Positions 11,801-25,200 of a stretch of 64,000 nucleotides of DNA are shown in pieces; within the stretch, counting starts at the first letter, position 1, and every line of letters begins with the position of its first letter. The position numbers were made by a program, and so were the translations under genes. The notes under the pieces were generated by a model, which was not told the origin of the DNA, ran no database searches, and saw nothing but the letters and a program-made list of their open reading frames with translations. The stretch lies in NCBI RefSeq assembly GCF_902459465.1, contig NC_047066.1, positions 19,471,047-19,535,046 on the forward strand. Direction: 5' to 3'. Source of the stretch: Asterias rubens. Lineage: Eukaryota; Echinodermata; Asteroidea; Forcipulatida; Asteriidae.

Positions 11801-14800
11801 ATTATATAATATTCAGTTAACAATTTTCCGGCATGGTTGAGGGCCCAAAAGCTTCTAGGTCCCATTGATGCTATGTCGTGCAATCTGATCCACTATTTGG
11901 CACTTTGTTTTGTTGGGGATGTATAATATATGAATATATGAATATAACTTTGTTATGTATATATAACTTATAACTAAATTGCATCCATAAAGTGCTTTAA
12001 CCCTTTAGTCCCTGCACCGCCCGAGTTTGCTGAAATCCAATTTTCAAGATTCTTGCAGTAAATTACTGGAATCGTAGTTCAAATTTTAAAAGATAGCCTT
12101 GGCTTAATGTGTATGCACAATTGTTTACCCTTTCGGTAATATTTGTATAAAAGTACAAGTTCTCATGGGAACAATAAATGCCTCTCGTTAAACAGCTACG
12201 GTAATTTTTTATGGCGAATATTTTTGTGCACGGATAAAATGGACACAATGGCTTTTCAAGGCTTTTGTCTGGCTCAATGCTCATACTGATTAAATGCGAA
12301 GTCGTTAATTTTCGACACTATCATCATAAATGATTAACAGTTTCCTGTTTACTAATGAGCAATTTATTTTTCGTAAGAGCTAAATTATTTCATCATCATT
12401 AGCTTCGACAAGTCAACTGTGAAGGGATAATTAATAACGATCTATAACAACTAGATATATTAACAAATGCGTAGACCTACTAATGACTATTGAGTTTTCT
12501 TTTGATGTTCCTTTTTTCTACAAACACAAGCTAGCGAGGTTTCCTCGTACCGCATACAGTATATCGCTATAGGCGGCTGGGCGATACAGTGGCTAAATGG
12601 TTAACACTGTTTCAAAGCGCTGTACAGTCAAATACATTATAAAAGCAAAACATAAGAATGGGGTCGAATAAGAAATGCATGTTGAGTACCGGTATTCAGT
12701 TTTAGTGCTTGACATCAGTGTATACACTCTAAAAACTGATGGGTCAAATAAACTTCCGGGTCCCGTTTGGGCCTGACCGATTTCGGGTCAATATGATCCG
12801 GGATCAGAGTCAAGAAGTGATTAAAAATGGATGACAACAATGTTTCTGAAGGCTGTTCCCCCGGCATCAAACGGTAAAACCAATTAACTGCCCAGTCATT
12901 GTTAGTATTTTGACATTATGCATAAAAGCTAAATAAACTCATCGTTAATTTCATTATCATTTTAAAAGATGCACTTTGAAGTTGTCATGATCTACAACGA
13001 TTTTCATAAACTGGAACAGTACGCGTACCAACGTTGAGCACTAGCACAACGATATCTTGTGAGAGTTCACCTACTGCATGTTACAGTGTATTGCCTTGGG
13101 CGGCTGTCGTCATTGGTTACCGGTAAATTTATGACCATTATTTTGTATAAGTAGGACAAAAACAACATTTTGTAAAAGGCTTTGTTACATCATAAGTAAT
13201 TTTCCCATCACGGTTGACTGCTTGTAAAAAATGTTAATTTTGTTATGCAAATTTGCCCCAAACAAGGCTAAAAATCCACTCTAGGTAAGGGGCCACAAGA
13301 AGAAAATGATTGAAAATTAAAATAACTCAGGAGAGCTGGAGGCAGGAATTGATATGTTTCTCTAAAATAGTCCAGATCATAGGGTGGGGGAAACACCAGG
13401 CAAGGATTTCCAATAAGATGCAGTACGTAACTATTGAATGTAATGTTCTTTCAGCCGACACGACATGGCAATTGTTCATTATGATAATTGTGATGCCAGG
13501 TAAAGGCTTTTAATTAGTTGTTGGTTGGCTAATTTCCAAGGTTGATCCGTCAATGAATTATTCGTTTGTCTAAGTTGTTGGTTTATTTATGAGGGGCTTT
13601 ATTCGCTACTGAGCTGTGTGTTGCACACAGTGAGTTCCCAGCTAATGGTGTTTTTTTGCATTAAACAATTTTTTTTTCTCCAAAGCTTATTTACCCATTT
13701 AATTGCGTCCTTTGTTAATTTCGTTAAACTCTTTTGACTTTTAAAAAAACTTTTGTTTGTATCACGAAGAAAAGGTTAATTTAAAGCTGGATTTTCTTTT
13801 TTCAGTTTTAATTTTTATTTTTATTTTACAGCTTACAATATTGTCATTATAGTAAAAAATTACTATCGGAACATGCTTTGTTACCATACAAACACTACCT
13901 TGTCTAGTTTACCTTTTGTCTTTATAGTAGTCATTGTTCTTTCTTCATGACAATCGAAATAGTCATGAATCTCCTCTACGTCATCGGTGAACAGCGGTTG
14001 GTCGGTGTAGTAGGGCTCAAACGGTCTCTTGGGTGCCCTTCGATTGACTCCCCCTGGTAGTATAACGGTACATGAGCATCGTTCTTGTTGGGTGAGAGGC
14101 ATCACCCAGCGGAGTTTGCCTTCATGGTCAGGCTCTTGCCCAAAATAACACACCTTTGCTGTGACTGGGGAAAAACAAACATACAAAATAATGACATAAA
14201 TAACATTGAATGGATTGTGTTACAATGTATAAAGCATTTCTTAAAAACATTCACTTTTCGCCAACTGACATAAATTATTGTACCATGTATGTGTCTCTTT
14301 AGGTACAAACACACGTGTTCGGTTACTGCTTTTGCATCACAAAAGTGGTAAAAAAAAAATATAAAAAAAACATGAACCAGACTAATGAGCCAATCTATAC
14401 CGACTTTGAGAAAACCACTGCAATGTCGTAAATAGTGTGCATAGCATACCATGCACACACAATTCCAGGTTTGTCAGGTAATTTTTCCCCTTTACTCCCC
14501 ATATTTTAAGGATGGTGTCACAACTTCCAAAACGATGACAAAATGTAAGCCAAACATTTTGGTACTTTTTTTTCGTTGTGACAGTGAGCTTTACATTGCC
14601 TAAAGAAAAACGCAATTCGCACACTTCGTTTCTAATGTCTTTCTGTCAAAAGGTATCAGCGTTGCCATACCGCATACAAACTAGTTAAGGGCTTTGATGA
14701 TAAACAATTACTCGATGCTCGAACTGCAACCATCTGCGGGGATTATTCAGAGTTAATCATAATCGCGTCGCATGGCTCCCTGTCCTCATGTGCAGTTACA

Positions 14801-15857
14801 GCTTTACGATGCACTCTCCTAACGTGGTACTGAGTATCCTTGCTTTTAAGTAAAGAGTCCTGGATCCGACTCATGACTTCAAAACTTCCGGGTCATGATT
14901 GACCTTGATCCGGGTTTTGTTCGGATCTTACCCGTTTTGGGGTCAGTACAGTATGAAACTTAATGAATAGTGCATGTCTATATAAATTACACGTAAATGT
15001 GTTAAAATAGCCTTGTATCCGGGTTAACAATTCCATTTTCAAACCACTTGTGGGGTCACTTGAAACCTCACAATTTTTCCGTATAAACTCGGGGGTTAGT
15101 ATGTCACTATGCATAACTTATTTAGTGTTCAAATGGTTTAAAGAAGATGGTTCACACAAATTCCTCGAAGATGTGCTGCATGTTTTCTGTTTACTTCGTG
15201 AACTAACCAAATGAATCGGGGAAAAAATTGCCTTTGACATCATCCTGCCCTTTTACAATTTTTGCTTTGCCAACCTAAAATAGACCCCGGTACTGATGAC
15301 GTCACGGTTTGTTTACCGCATTGCTTAAAATGATGTTATACATGGATAGAGATACAATGGTTTCATCTATTCCGGAATTTGTATCAGTTGTAGTTGACAA
15401 ACATTGGTATTGATGGGCAAGTTAACTATGTGTAAATAATTTTTCACCGTAGGTATATGATGACGCTGGCAAAAACCAAGGCCTGTTAAGTAACATTCCC
15501 AAAATGTTTCAATATCTGTCCACTATTAAAGTGAAACTACGTAATGTAAGTTCACGAAATGAACATAAACCAATTTATGAAAATAAACCAATTTTGAATT
15601 GAATTGAAAATTGGTAATTACGTTCTCACTTTGGTCATGAACGCAACTTCCCCAAATCATTCACCCGCCTTTCGACACGGCCATACGCCAGAATTGAACT
15701 GACAGTTTTGAAGTTGCACAATTATATGCGTACATTCTTCGCCTATTCTTCTATTTCTAGTATCTCTGCAGCGCTACTTTCACATATTTTAATGCAAGGT
15801 GATGGTCTTACCTGCATGAATAGTAAACAAGAACACGGCGGTTTGCAGAATGTCCAT
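8867..15857 (-). pseudogene. Copy B of the nested fibrinogen/discoidin gene, with one in-frame stop
   Basis: All seven exons and their splice sites are recognisable: 15857-15812, 14164-13913, 11446-11319, 10982-10724, 10468-10137, 9479-9341, 9120-8867. Phases match copy A throughout and the joined length would be 1410 nt. The signal peptide is MDILQTAVFLFTIHA. In exon 5 the codon after ...QWEYV is TAA (10161-10163), where copies A, C and D have Gly, so translation should stop after about 330 residues inside the F5/8C domain, losing exons 6-7. No other lesion was found, so this is a very young pseudogene, a truncated but expressed protein, or an assembly error. Exons 6-7 and the intron between them are nearly identical to copy A. 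Intron 2 carries one arm of a large inverted repeat (12015-12600). Confidence 0.7.
12015..12600 (+). repeat. Dispersed repeat of about 580 bp, first arm of an inverted pair
   Basis: The reverse complement of this stretch aligns by eye along its length with 17312-17895. Shared landmarks are the CGCATACAGTATATCGCTA end, ACAAACACAAGCTAG, TTCAAGGCTTTTGTCTGGC and ACCCTTTCGGTAATATTTG. It has no coding potential. It sits in intron 2 of copy B, and its partner lies upstream of the same gene. Confidence 0.7.
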
Positions 15858-15975
15858 GGCTTGTCTCGCTTCCAATACCAAATGATATAGGATAGTCAGT
15901 AGAGCAGCCTGTACGACCCTGTTATAAAACTACAACACGTCATAATTGCACATTCTGCTATGGGGGTATTGTAAT

Positions 15976-16100
15976 GACCAATCAACACAAGCCGTTTGTC
16001 TATTATCTGGAAAATAGACAGTCATCAAACTGAAACCGATTAGTGCCTGCTGGCGGTTTCCGCGGAAATCCAAAGAAACAGTGACAATGACTTTAACGGG
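15976..16100 (-). promoter_or_regulatory. Conserved upstream block of copy B with CCAAT box
   Basis: On the plus strand GACCAATCAACACAAGCC begins 119 bp upstream of the copy B start codon. Equivalent blocks stand 135 bp upstream of copy C (25417) and 118 bp upstream of copy D (30859), all with CCAATCAA. Conservation of sequence and spacing, while neighbouring DNA has diverged, suggests a proximal promoter element bound by CCAAT factors (inference). Confidence 0.5.
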
Positions 16101-16512
16101 TGACTAGTTTTTCAGCTAAAATTGTACTCCACTTTATTGATGGCTTTATTAATTTGTTCTTCTACCGAACTGTAAATTGTAAGCCTCCGCAACACAATGT
16201 GCCCCCTAGTGTTGGAGTGTGTGAACAGAGGAAGATGTCAAAAGAGGTTTGCTTTGTTTCAACATGAAGGTGGATACGAGAGCTAGCCAAATACAACACG
16301 TGACTTGTTTCGAAACTAAATTTGGCTGCTCCTTCGTAGCTGTTCCGACCTAATGTTGGAACATGTATTGTTTTCGTCGAGATTTGTGTTGTTTGTTATT
16401 GTATCATTAATGTGCAGTTCTTTTTTCTGCCTAAACCCCAAAGCATTGAATATTATATTATATTGAACCTTGGTGCTCATACTTTTAGGTTGATAATGGT
16501 TATTTTTTTTAA

Positions 16513-16899
16513 TTAAAGGCAGTGGACACTATTGTTAATTACTCAAAATAATGTTTACCATAAAAACTTACTTGCTAATGATCAATAGAGTGATGTTGGT
16601 AGTATAAAACATTATCAAGGACGGCTTTATCTGCAGCAACGTAGTTTTCGAGAAAGGAGTAATTTTCCACTAAAATCTTTGAATTTGATTTCAAGACCTC
16701 AGAGTTAGATTTTGAGGTCTGGAGGTCAAGCACAACTTCGTGTGACAAGTGTATTTTTTTCTTCCAATATTATCTCGCAACTTCGACAACCGTTTGAGTT
16801 CAAATTGTCACAGGTTTGTATTTTGTGCATATGTTGAGATACACCAAATGAAAAGACTGGTCTTTGACAATAATCAAAGGTGTCCATTTGTGTCTTTAA
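16513..16899 (+). mobile_element. TTAA-ended MITE, full-length copy
   Basis: A 387-bp element with TTAA at each edge and imperfect terminal inverted repeats of about 30 bp: the left end reads TTAAAGGCAGTGGACACTAT and the right end is its inverse. It is non-coding. Internal landmarks (GTTTTCGAGAAAG, ACTTCGTGTGACAAG, TATCTCGCAACTTCGAC) identify the other copies in this window. The family is inferred to be mobilised by an unlinked transposase. Confidence 0.75.
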
Positions 16900-17311
16900 T
16901 ATACCTCGTCAATGTTTTTTGACGCGTAGAAACACAATGGCCTGATACAAAATTAGGATCTTTGAAGTTTTTATATATCATTTGTCGTAGTATGTGAAAA
17001 CAAACACAAGGCTAACGCTATATTATAATGTTGTGCGAGTCCATTCTGGACTTGTTTACGGCAATAATGAGTAGTACATGTACATACAAAGATGAACATT
17101 AGGTTGTTCAGTTTTCATCCGATAAAAAAAAATCACTAGCATGTGTTATTAACAAGACGGTGCAAATATAATGAATCAAATCTTTTATAACGTGCCTTTC
17201 AGTGAACACCACTAATTTTAGACAACACTCCTGTTTCATGACTATAATCATGGGATGTGGTCGAGATTAAAAATATGAAATATTATATTAACTCTAACAG
17301 TTTCAAGGTTC

Positions 17312-17895
17312 TATTTAGCCACTGGACCGCCCAGCCGCCTAGCGATACACTGTATGCGGTAGGAGGAAACCTCACTATAGCTTGTGTTTGTAGAAAAAAA
17401 GAGCATCAAAAGACGAAACTCGATAGTCATTATAGTAGGTCTGCGCATTTATTAATCCGTCTAGTTTTTTGTTGTAGATCATTATTAATTCTCCCTTCAC
17501 AGTTGACTTTTCAAAGCTAATGATGATGGAATAATTTAGCTCTTACCCAACAAAACGCTCATTAGTATAACACAAAGGAAACTGTGTTTTTTAATCATTC
17601 ATGATGATATGGTCGAAAACTAACACCTTCGCATTTAAACTGCATGAGCATTGAGCCAGATAAAAGCCTTGAAAAGCTATTATGTGCATTTTATTCTTGC
17701 AAAACAATATTCGCCATAAAAATTAAAATTACCGTAGCCGTTTAATGAGAGGCATTTATTGTTCATATGAGAACTCGTACTATTATACAAATATTACCGA
17801 AAGGGTAACAAATTGTGCATAAATATTAAGCCATGGCTATCTTCTAAAATTTGAACTAAGATTCCAGTAATGTACTGCAAGAATCGTGAACAATT
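17312..17895 (-). repeat. Second, inverted arm of the dispersed repeat of about 580 bp
   Basis: This is the reverse complement of the element at 12015-12600, with moderate divergence and small indels. The edge sequence CCACTGGACCGCCCAGCCGC corresponds to the inverted edge at about 12570-12595. The pair lies in opposite orientation 5 kb apart, on either side of the 5' half of copy B. Confidence 0.7.
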
Positions 17896-19085
17896 GGTCA
17901 GAATAAAGCCTTAATTTCGTTGAAAGAATAGTATGACAATAGTATGAGATACATTTGATGTGCTAAACTAGTCAAATACTTGGAACACCTTTAACAAAAA
18001 CTACAGGAAATCGCTTAATTCGTTTAACTACTTTGTAAATAATCACTAGAATTAGTAATAGATTTGTGATAAAATGTAGTTGGTTTTAAATAAACTTAGT
18101 ATTTTCAAACTGAAAATAATTTAATGGTGAAAACCTATTATTTAGATACAGTATACCTAATGCCAGTCAATGCTTTTACACTGGTATGTTCACCTAATTC
18201 ATACAAGCAGATTCATGCTATTTTATTGGAGTATGTCTGTGACGTGATAGCAAATAAAACATGCCGTTGCACGCTACGTCATTCACCGTGCATTTTTCGA
18301 TCCGATTTGTTCTGATGCCCGCTTTTCCGCCCTCCATTGACTAAGTCACCTTTCGATCGAATGTACTTTACAAGCATTCTTTTACGGCCTATATATATTT
18401 TTTTGTATATCATTTATACTGTAGTGTCATCCTCCAAATAACAAGTATCTGCTTTGATTTTATAAAAAACAGATGATGAATGCTTTTTATTCGTGCACTA
18501 TAGTAAGAATTTTTTCATTGATTAGTTAAGAGATGGTGAGTTTCATTCGCAACTCGGCTCCGCCTCGTTAATAAAACATTCCATCTTGCAACAAATGAAA
18601 ATACCTTTACCATTGTATCTCATAAACATTCATTATTTGTATACTTAAGGGGCAATTAATTATGTACGCGCTGAGATCAAGAGTTTGGCTTGCTCAACGT
18701 GTGTGTGCAATTGGCCACGATAATCCATACACGTTTTATAATAAGCAATAACAGCTAACAAACATAATATAAAATACACTCACTAATGATTCTAAGCTTG
18801 ATCAATAATGAACTGATTGTAATGTGGAGATCCTGGAACTCTTACATAATTAGTTACGATCAAATTACTTGTCTCCTCAGTTGATTATGTTAGGCGTTTT
18901 TTACACCAGATTTTCTGTGTTTGCATGCCCTGGTACATACGTGTAGACCGATCTGTGAGTGTGAACTCATATAATTAAGGATAGTATCTTTACTCAGCTA
19001 CTCCCCCTCCCCCCCCCCCCCCCCAAAAAAAAAAAAAAAAAAAACATTAAAACAATTATCAGTTCTCGATATCGAGAATTACGGA

Positions 19086-19091
19086 TTTATT
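19086..19091 (-). promoter_or_regulatory. Possible poly(A) signal of copy C
   Basis: AATAAA on the minus strand, about 187 bases past the copy C stop and beyond the MITE fragment. If used, the 3' UTR of copy C is largely transposon-derived. Confidence 0.3.
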
Positions 19092-19124
19092 TTAAACACA
19101 TTTCATGACACGGCGAAACGTGCG

Positions 19125-19280
19125 GAAACAAGGATGGGCTTTTCCTTTAATTTCTCCCGACTAGACTCCGATGACCGATTGAGCCTAAATTTTCACAGGT
19201 TTGTTATTTTGTATAAGTTGTGAAACACGAAGTGTGGGCCTTTGGACAATACTGTTCACTGAAAGTGTCCAGTGGCTTTA
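19125..19280 (+). mobile_element. MITE fragment (right end) abutting the copy C stop codon
   Basis: Bases GACCGATTGAGC, TTTTCACAGGTTTG and the terminal AGTGTCCAGTGGCTTTAA match the right third of the TTAA-ended MITE. The terminal TTAA at 19277-19280 overlaps the TAA stop of copy C, read on the other strand (19278-19280). Confidence 0.65.
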
Positions 19281-22200
19281 ATTGTTGCGATGCATTTTCA
19301 TTTCGGTCTCGACAATTTGTCGTCCCGGCCAAGTGGACCAGCGAATACCGCGATACTCGATACGCGAAGCGTCCAATCGATGCGAATATTCGCCGTTTAG
19401 ATTCGATTCTACTGCACAGTCATCAAACCACCAACCTGCATTGACGAGACCTGCACAGTTTTGAAGGTCGTCGTTGTCATTGTCGTTGTCGTAGGTTGAG
19501 AATTCGTGGCCATTCAACGACTCAAAAACACCACCTGATAAGAAACGTTAATCCAAAAGTTTGAAACGGTACACATATGTATTTGTGCTCATCAAGTTTC
19601 TGAAATTTTCATATGAAACCAAATAGACAAAATTATAACTGACACTTATTAGTCAAAGAAATCTCTAAGAATTTTGATTGCAACTATGTCTTCTTTTTGT
19701 CTTATTCATCTACAATGATAGGTGGACCTGACTACTCAGGAGGTCCGCATTGTTTTGAAACACCATGTGGACTTACACACGTCCACACACAGTTTTCACC
19801 TGTACTGTCGGCACACGGTGTTTTGCACCAGTATTGAATAAATTGTTTTCTTTTATATACAAAAATGTGCAAAGAGATATGTCCAAACATGTGTGACTGC
19901 CAAGCTGTAGTTCCGTGGACTTCAATCTATAATATCGGAACAGGTCTTGCAATAATGCCAGTGTACCTTTGCAACCAATGAGCTCAATCCGCATTGTTGG
20001 CCAGACGTTACACTCTGTCGGTTTGATGCGGATATACCGGGCTTGAATAGGCTCGTTAAAAATGCTTTGAACGGGGGTTTCATAGTCCGTATTGCCATAG
20101 AATACCTGTAAGGGAATATAAAATAATGTGTTTATTGTACATGATTGTCTTGGCTAAAAAGCTGTATGTGTGGGATAATATTATTTCAGAATGCAACCCG
20201 TTTTTGCGAGATAAAACTATCCAGGGCCGAGACTTGGCTAAGGCTGAATGAAGGGAGTATAGAGCCATTACTCATTGTGACGAATCACTTTAAGTAGTGA
20301 ATGACTGAGAGACCACTGTTTTTACTCTTTGTATTGCCTATCAATTAATATGGATGAAATTTGATGTTCCGATGAGCCAATTATCAACTTTTTTGGAAAA
20401 CATTAAGTTCACCATGAGTTCGATTTGTTAGTATTAATTTGGTGTTGCAATATAATACAAGATACACAATTTTAGTTTAGCAAAGAAAAAAATACTTGAA
20501 TGAACGAACTGCTACTTGTGTTGGCAGAGCGCTGGCATTTGATTCCAGACGTCGGCAAATTACATAGTTTTGCTCGTGATTTTTATCTTTATATTTGTAA
20601 TTAAAATTATCCTCTTTTTAAAAGAAATCCATCTTCTGCTGCTTCCAACGAGGAATCACAACTTGATGGGAAACAACAGTAAAATGATATTATTTCTTAT
20701 TTCGAAAGATGTTATCCATGATATTGTTGTGCGTGTTCTGTTTTTATTAAACATAACTTTTTTTAAATCAGCATCTGCCTTCTTTTAAACAACACTCACA
20801 AATACCTCAGACAGTTTCGCTATTCCTATTGGTGGAGAGCGCGTCACGTGGCTGTGTATTAACCTTTGTTTGTGATCAGTAAAAAGTGTTGAAACATGGG
20901 CGTGACACGCAAGCTTGCACCTGTGCTTTATAAGACAGTTTCTCCATTCCTATTGGTCGAGAGCAACGGCTGGGAAAGTTGTGCCACATCACGCGATACG
21001 TGCGACGCGCACAGCATTCCCTTATAAGGAGTTGTTTACCCGAGGGCCTTACCATTAGCTGGAGGGGTGTTGTGTTGAAAGAAATCATTGAACAATTATA
21101 ATTTTTGCATTTATTTTACCTTTTGACCAAAAAGTGATGATGTTTTTGACCAAAAATGTATCTATGAATGGGATTCAAAGTATGTTGAATCGGTTTTCAA
21201 CTAGTGGTTTAAACCCGCCGAGGCCTGGTTCTTTATAATTTACCTCGACTTCGTCTCGGTAAAATTACCAAGAACCAGGCCTCGTTGGGATTAAACCACT
21301 AGTTGAAAACCTCTTCACCACACATTGATTCCCTATTAAATAAAATCGTGTACAACAACAATTTATTATACAAAGAAAAAACAGCACAATCGAATTGTGC
21401 TCACCTTTGATCTCCCACCAACGTAGTTCCATGGTCGGTCCGGGTGGGATCTATATTGAACCTGGTATTTTGTTATCCATTCATCCTTCCCTTCATAGCT
21501 TAAATCATGATAGTTTCCCTGCATGATGACACCTTCAACCTGGGTTTGTATCTTTAGATCCACCTGAAACCATTCTTCCTTCGCTGTTTGCGGGCACCAA
21601 CTTCCATCCACACTATTTAGCCGTCCATTACCCTCAGAACAATAAACCAGCTCTCGTTGGTAAACACTTGATGCTGTGATGCTTGAGTCAGGGATTGTGT
21701 TGTCTTCCATTCCAAGGGGTTGGTCACAAATCACATTGACTGAAAAAGCAGAACAAGTTTGGAAGTTACTTTATAATAAACTGTTTATTATATCAATACT
21801 AAAACAAGGCGGGAAAGGAATACGCCCACGGAAAACTAAGCAATTTTGATCAATGTAAATTATCATAAATAAAAAAAATCGCTCGTGCAGGTGTTTTGTT
21901 GGGACCTTTCGGCAATAGGCCTTTAAACAGTACGTTCCATTTACCTTTAGGCTCAATTCCATGACTTCCAACATTGAGGGCGTACTTGTCTCCGGTAATG
22001 CTGAAGGGCGATGTCATCAGAGACATTTGCTGACCAGCATCGTCTGTGAGATCCACACGGATTGTCCAATTTGACCCATCCTTAGTCAGCAGACGGAGTG
22101 CTTCATTTCCAAGCCAGAATTCACTGCTGACATCACCAAAGCCTTCTCTGTACTCGAGCCATGTCCGAGTAAAGTTCACAGAGGCATCTTGGCGCCTTTG

Positions 22201-25200
22201 GAAAACCTTGGAATAAAATCAACAGAGGGCGCCCCCATATAATAAGTCGGTGATATCTTAGTCTTATTAATAAAGCGTGCTTCCATATAGTTAGCATTTT
22301 AGTCAGTTTGGATAAAGGAACCGACATTATGGAAGCATTGAGGGTTGTTGCTTGGTTAGGGCGTGTAAACAAAGGTTGACCTAAAGAAGCTCTCTGGACA
22401 GCAGTTTTTTTTTCAAATTGACTTACCAACCAGCCTTTGTCACCTTCCATATCACAGTAGACCTCTTTCATGCCTATATGTGAGTTTATACCGATGTTGT
22501 AAGGTCCACTTGTAGTGCTACCGGCATCAAACCAACTTCGACAGTCGGCATGTTCTGGGAACAAAAAACAAGATGCAGTAGAGTTTACGGGAAACATTTG
22601 GCATACAAACAAAATAAGTACATTTCGGAAAAGTAAAAGCAACACATATAGACTGTACCTCGCGCAAATTCAAGTTCTTGTATGACATCACTTTTTTTTT
22701 ACTTCACTTGTTAGCACGAGTTTCAAGGGAATCAAAATTCCTTCCCCAAACAGGGTAACGAAGAAGTTTACAAGTACAACATTCGCATAATCTCTACAGA
22801 CATGGCAGAGCAATGACCAACTCAACCGTAGAGTAAAACTACACGTCTAGTTTACCGTTTGACTTTATAGTAGTCATCGTGCTTTCTTCATGACAATCGA
22901 AATAGTCATGAATCTCCTCTACGTCATCGGTGAACAGCGGTTGGTCGGTGTAGTATGGTTCATACGGTCTCTTGGGTGCCCGATTGACTCCCCCTGGTAG
23001 TATAACGGTACATGAGCATCGTTCTTGTTGGGTGAGAGGCATCACCCAGCGGAGTTTGCCTTCATGGTCAGGCTCTTGTTCAAAATAACACTTCTTCTTC
23101 GCTGTGACTGAGTGAAATAAAGAATATAGAAATTCTCGAAAAAATAGGCCTAAGTTTCTTTGAAACTGATGCATTACTAACTTGCATTCACTTGTTGTGC
23201 TTGAAAAAAAGTAAGAAAGTGTCGCAAACAAAACAATACTAGATAGAAAACCAGCCACTTTGAGAGGAAACCAAATGTAATGTCGTAATATTGAAGTGAA
23301 AAACACCCTTATCAAAAAACATCAGTGCAAAATTATATTGGTATTACTTAATTAAAAATTGAAGAAGGAAACAAGGACACGACGTTATTCAAAATGGATA
23401 TAACCTGACCTTAATGGTACCTTAGGTCAGACGTACGGGCATATACAACAAACCAGTTACGTGATAGGCCTTGCCTTATGTTTTGTATTAAAAGGCCAGT
23501 AAACACAAGCCTGGTTGCCTATTGTTGAGAATTAGACACGGGCAAACTGAAGCAGAAAATTTCATTAGCGATTTTGAATAGGTACAGAAGCGACGAGTAG
23601 CTAAAAATAACACATTATAAATTAATATGCTGGCCAAATACATAAAGCTGCTAGCAGAAAATTCTGCTTTGCTAAGTAAGAAATAAAGGAGGTACCAATT
23701 GCAGCAATGGAAAAAGTACGGTATTCTGGCTGGTAATAATGTTTTGCTAAGCACGAGGTTTCTGTGTTCAACAAGTTTTAATTGAAGGCCCATTAACACC
23801 AGCCTGGTTGCCTATTGTTAAGAATTAGACACGGGGGAAACTGAAGCAGAACATCTTGTTATGCGATTGTGAATAGGTGCAGAAGCGAAGGGTAGCTAAA
23901 AATAACGCTTAATTAGATCCCAAAATCAAAATTGGCCCCATTTTCCATACTAATTGTCTGTTCTCGTGTTTTTGGACCTACTTTGTAAAATAGTTATTAA
24001 ATAAAGGGAGGGTCCTGATAGCTTTGTTCCGTTTTCAACAGACGGCTGGTTAGAAATAAAAACTTGTATTAGTAGCTTTCAGTTAAGATTATGCTGCTCT
24101 GATGATATCTTGAAATTTTCACATTTCTTGTGTCTGAATTGAAGTAAGGGGTGGTAGTGTAACTACTAATTAAAAGGGTAAACAAATTAAATTTGTAAAA
24201 CGAAAACAATTGTGTTGAATTTACTTTAATATCATAATAAATGTATAGTTGAAGGAACACAACGCGTTTGGATTTGGATAAAGTTTAATAACAAAATATA
24301 CTGCAGCTTCCGATAGTACAAAGCATTGTAGAGACGTTTCATTCCAAAGTAACTTGGTCATATATAGTTTTAAGTCCTTAAACTTGAATATTATCATTTG
24401 GGTGTTACTCAAATCAGTAACGCTTCCCAGATCGCGTATCCCTAGTGGAGTAATGGTTTTGTATTCTTCCTGCGTGGACATAATTCGCTCCGGATTTTCG
24501 GCGACATCTCAAAAACGAGACCACCTTTTTAAATGATCACATAGATCACATGGTTTATACATCTACATTTATCTATGATTAAAACAATCGAGCGATTCTA
24601 TGTTAATAAAAAAAACTCACTTTAGGTGCCTATTGCTCATGAGTGTTGCTCGGCCCTTATCCTTTTATTGATGACGTCATGGCTAATATTTTAACCACAT
24701 TGCTTACTTTTGTTACTGAGTTTTTGTGAAAGACATCTTTTTCTCACTAAAATATTTGAATTGAATTCGACATCTCAGATTTGGTCTCGAATTCAAGGCA
24801 TCTGAAAGCACACAACTTGTGTGACAAGGGTGTTTTTTTTTTCTTCCATTATTCTCTCGCAACTTTGACGACCAAATATTGAGTCAAATTTTCACAGGTT
24901 TATATTGTATGCATATTATTTAGATACATCAAGAGAGAATACTGGTCTTTGAACGTTACCAAAGGGTCCAGTGCACTGGACAAAGGCACTCCAGGGCCTT
25001 TAAAAAATGTCCTCAATTTTTTTTATCTGCCTTGTATATAGCCTAACAGTGGTACTGCATATACAAGTTCGTGATAAATTTTTTCTCACCTTGGTGATGC
25101 ACGCATTTTCCAAATTCATCCACCCGCATTCCAACACATCGGTTGAGCATATAAGTTTAAAAATTGCACATTTGTACGTTAGATCATTTGCAATTACCAA

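Larger units (their letters stand above)
16101..19277. other. Intergenic DNA between copies B and C
   Basis: Contains a complete MITE (16513-16899), the second arm of the inverted dispersed repeat (17312-17895), a poly-C/poly-A run (about 19009-19044) and a MITE fragment that abuts the copy C stop codon. No exon of the gene family or of any other recognisable gene was seen. Confidence 0.6.
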
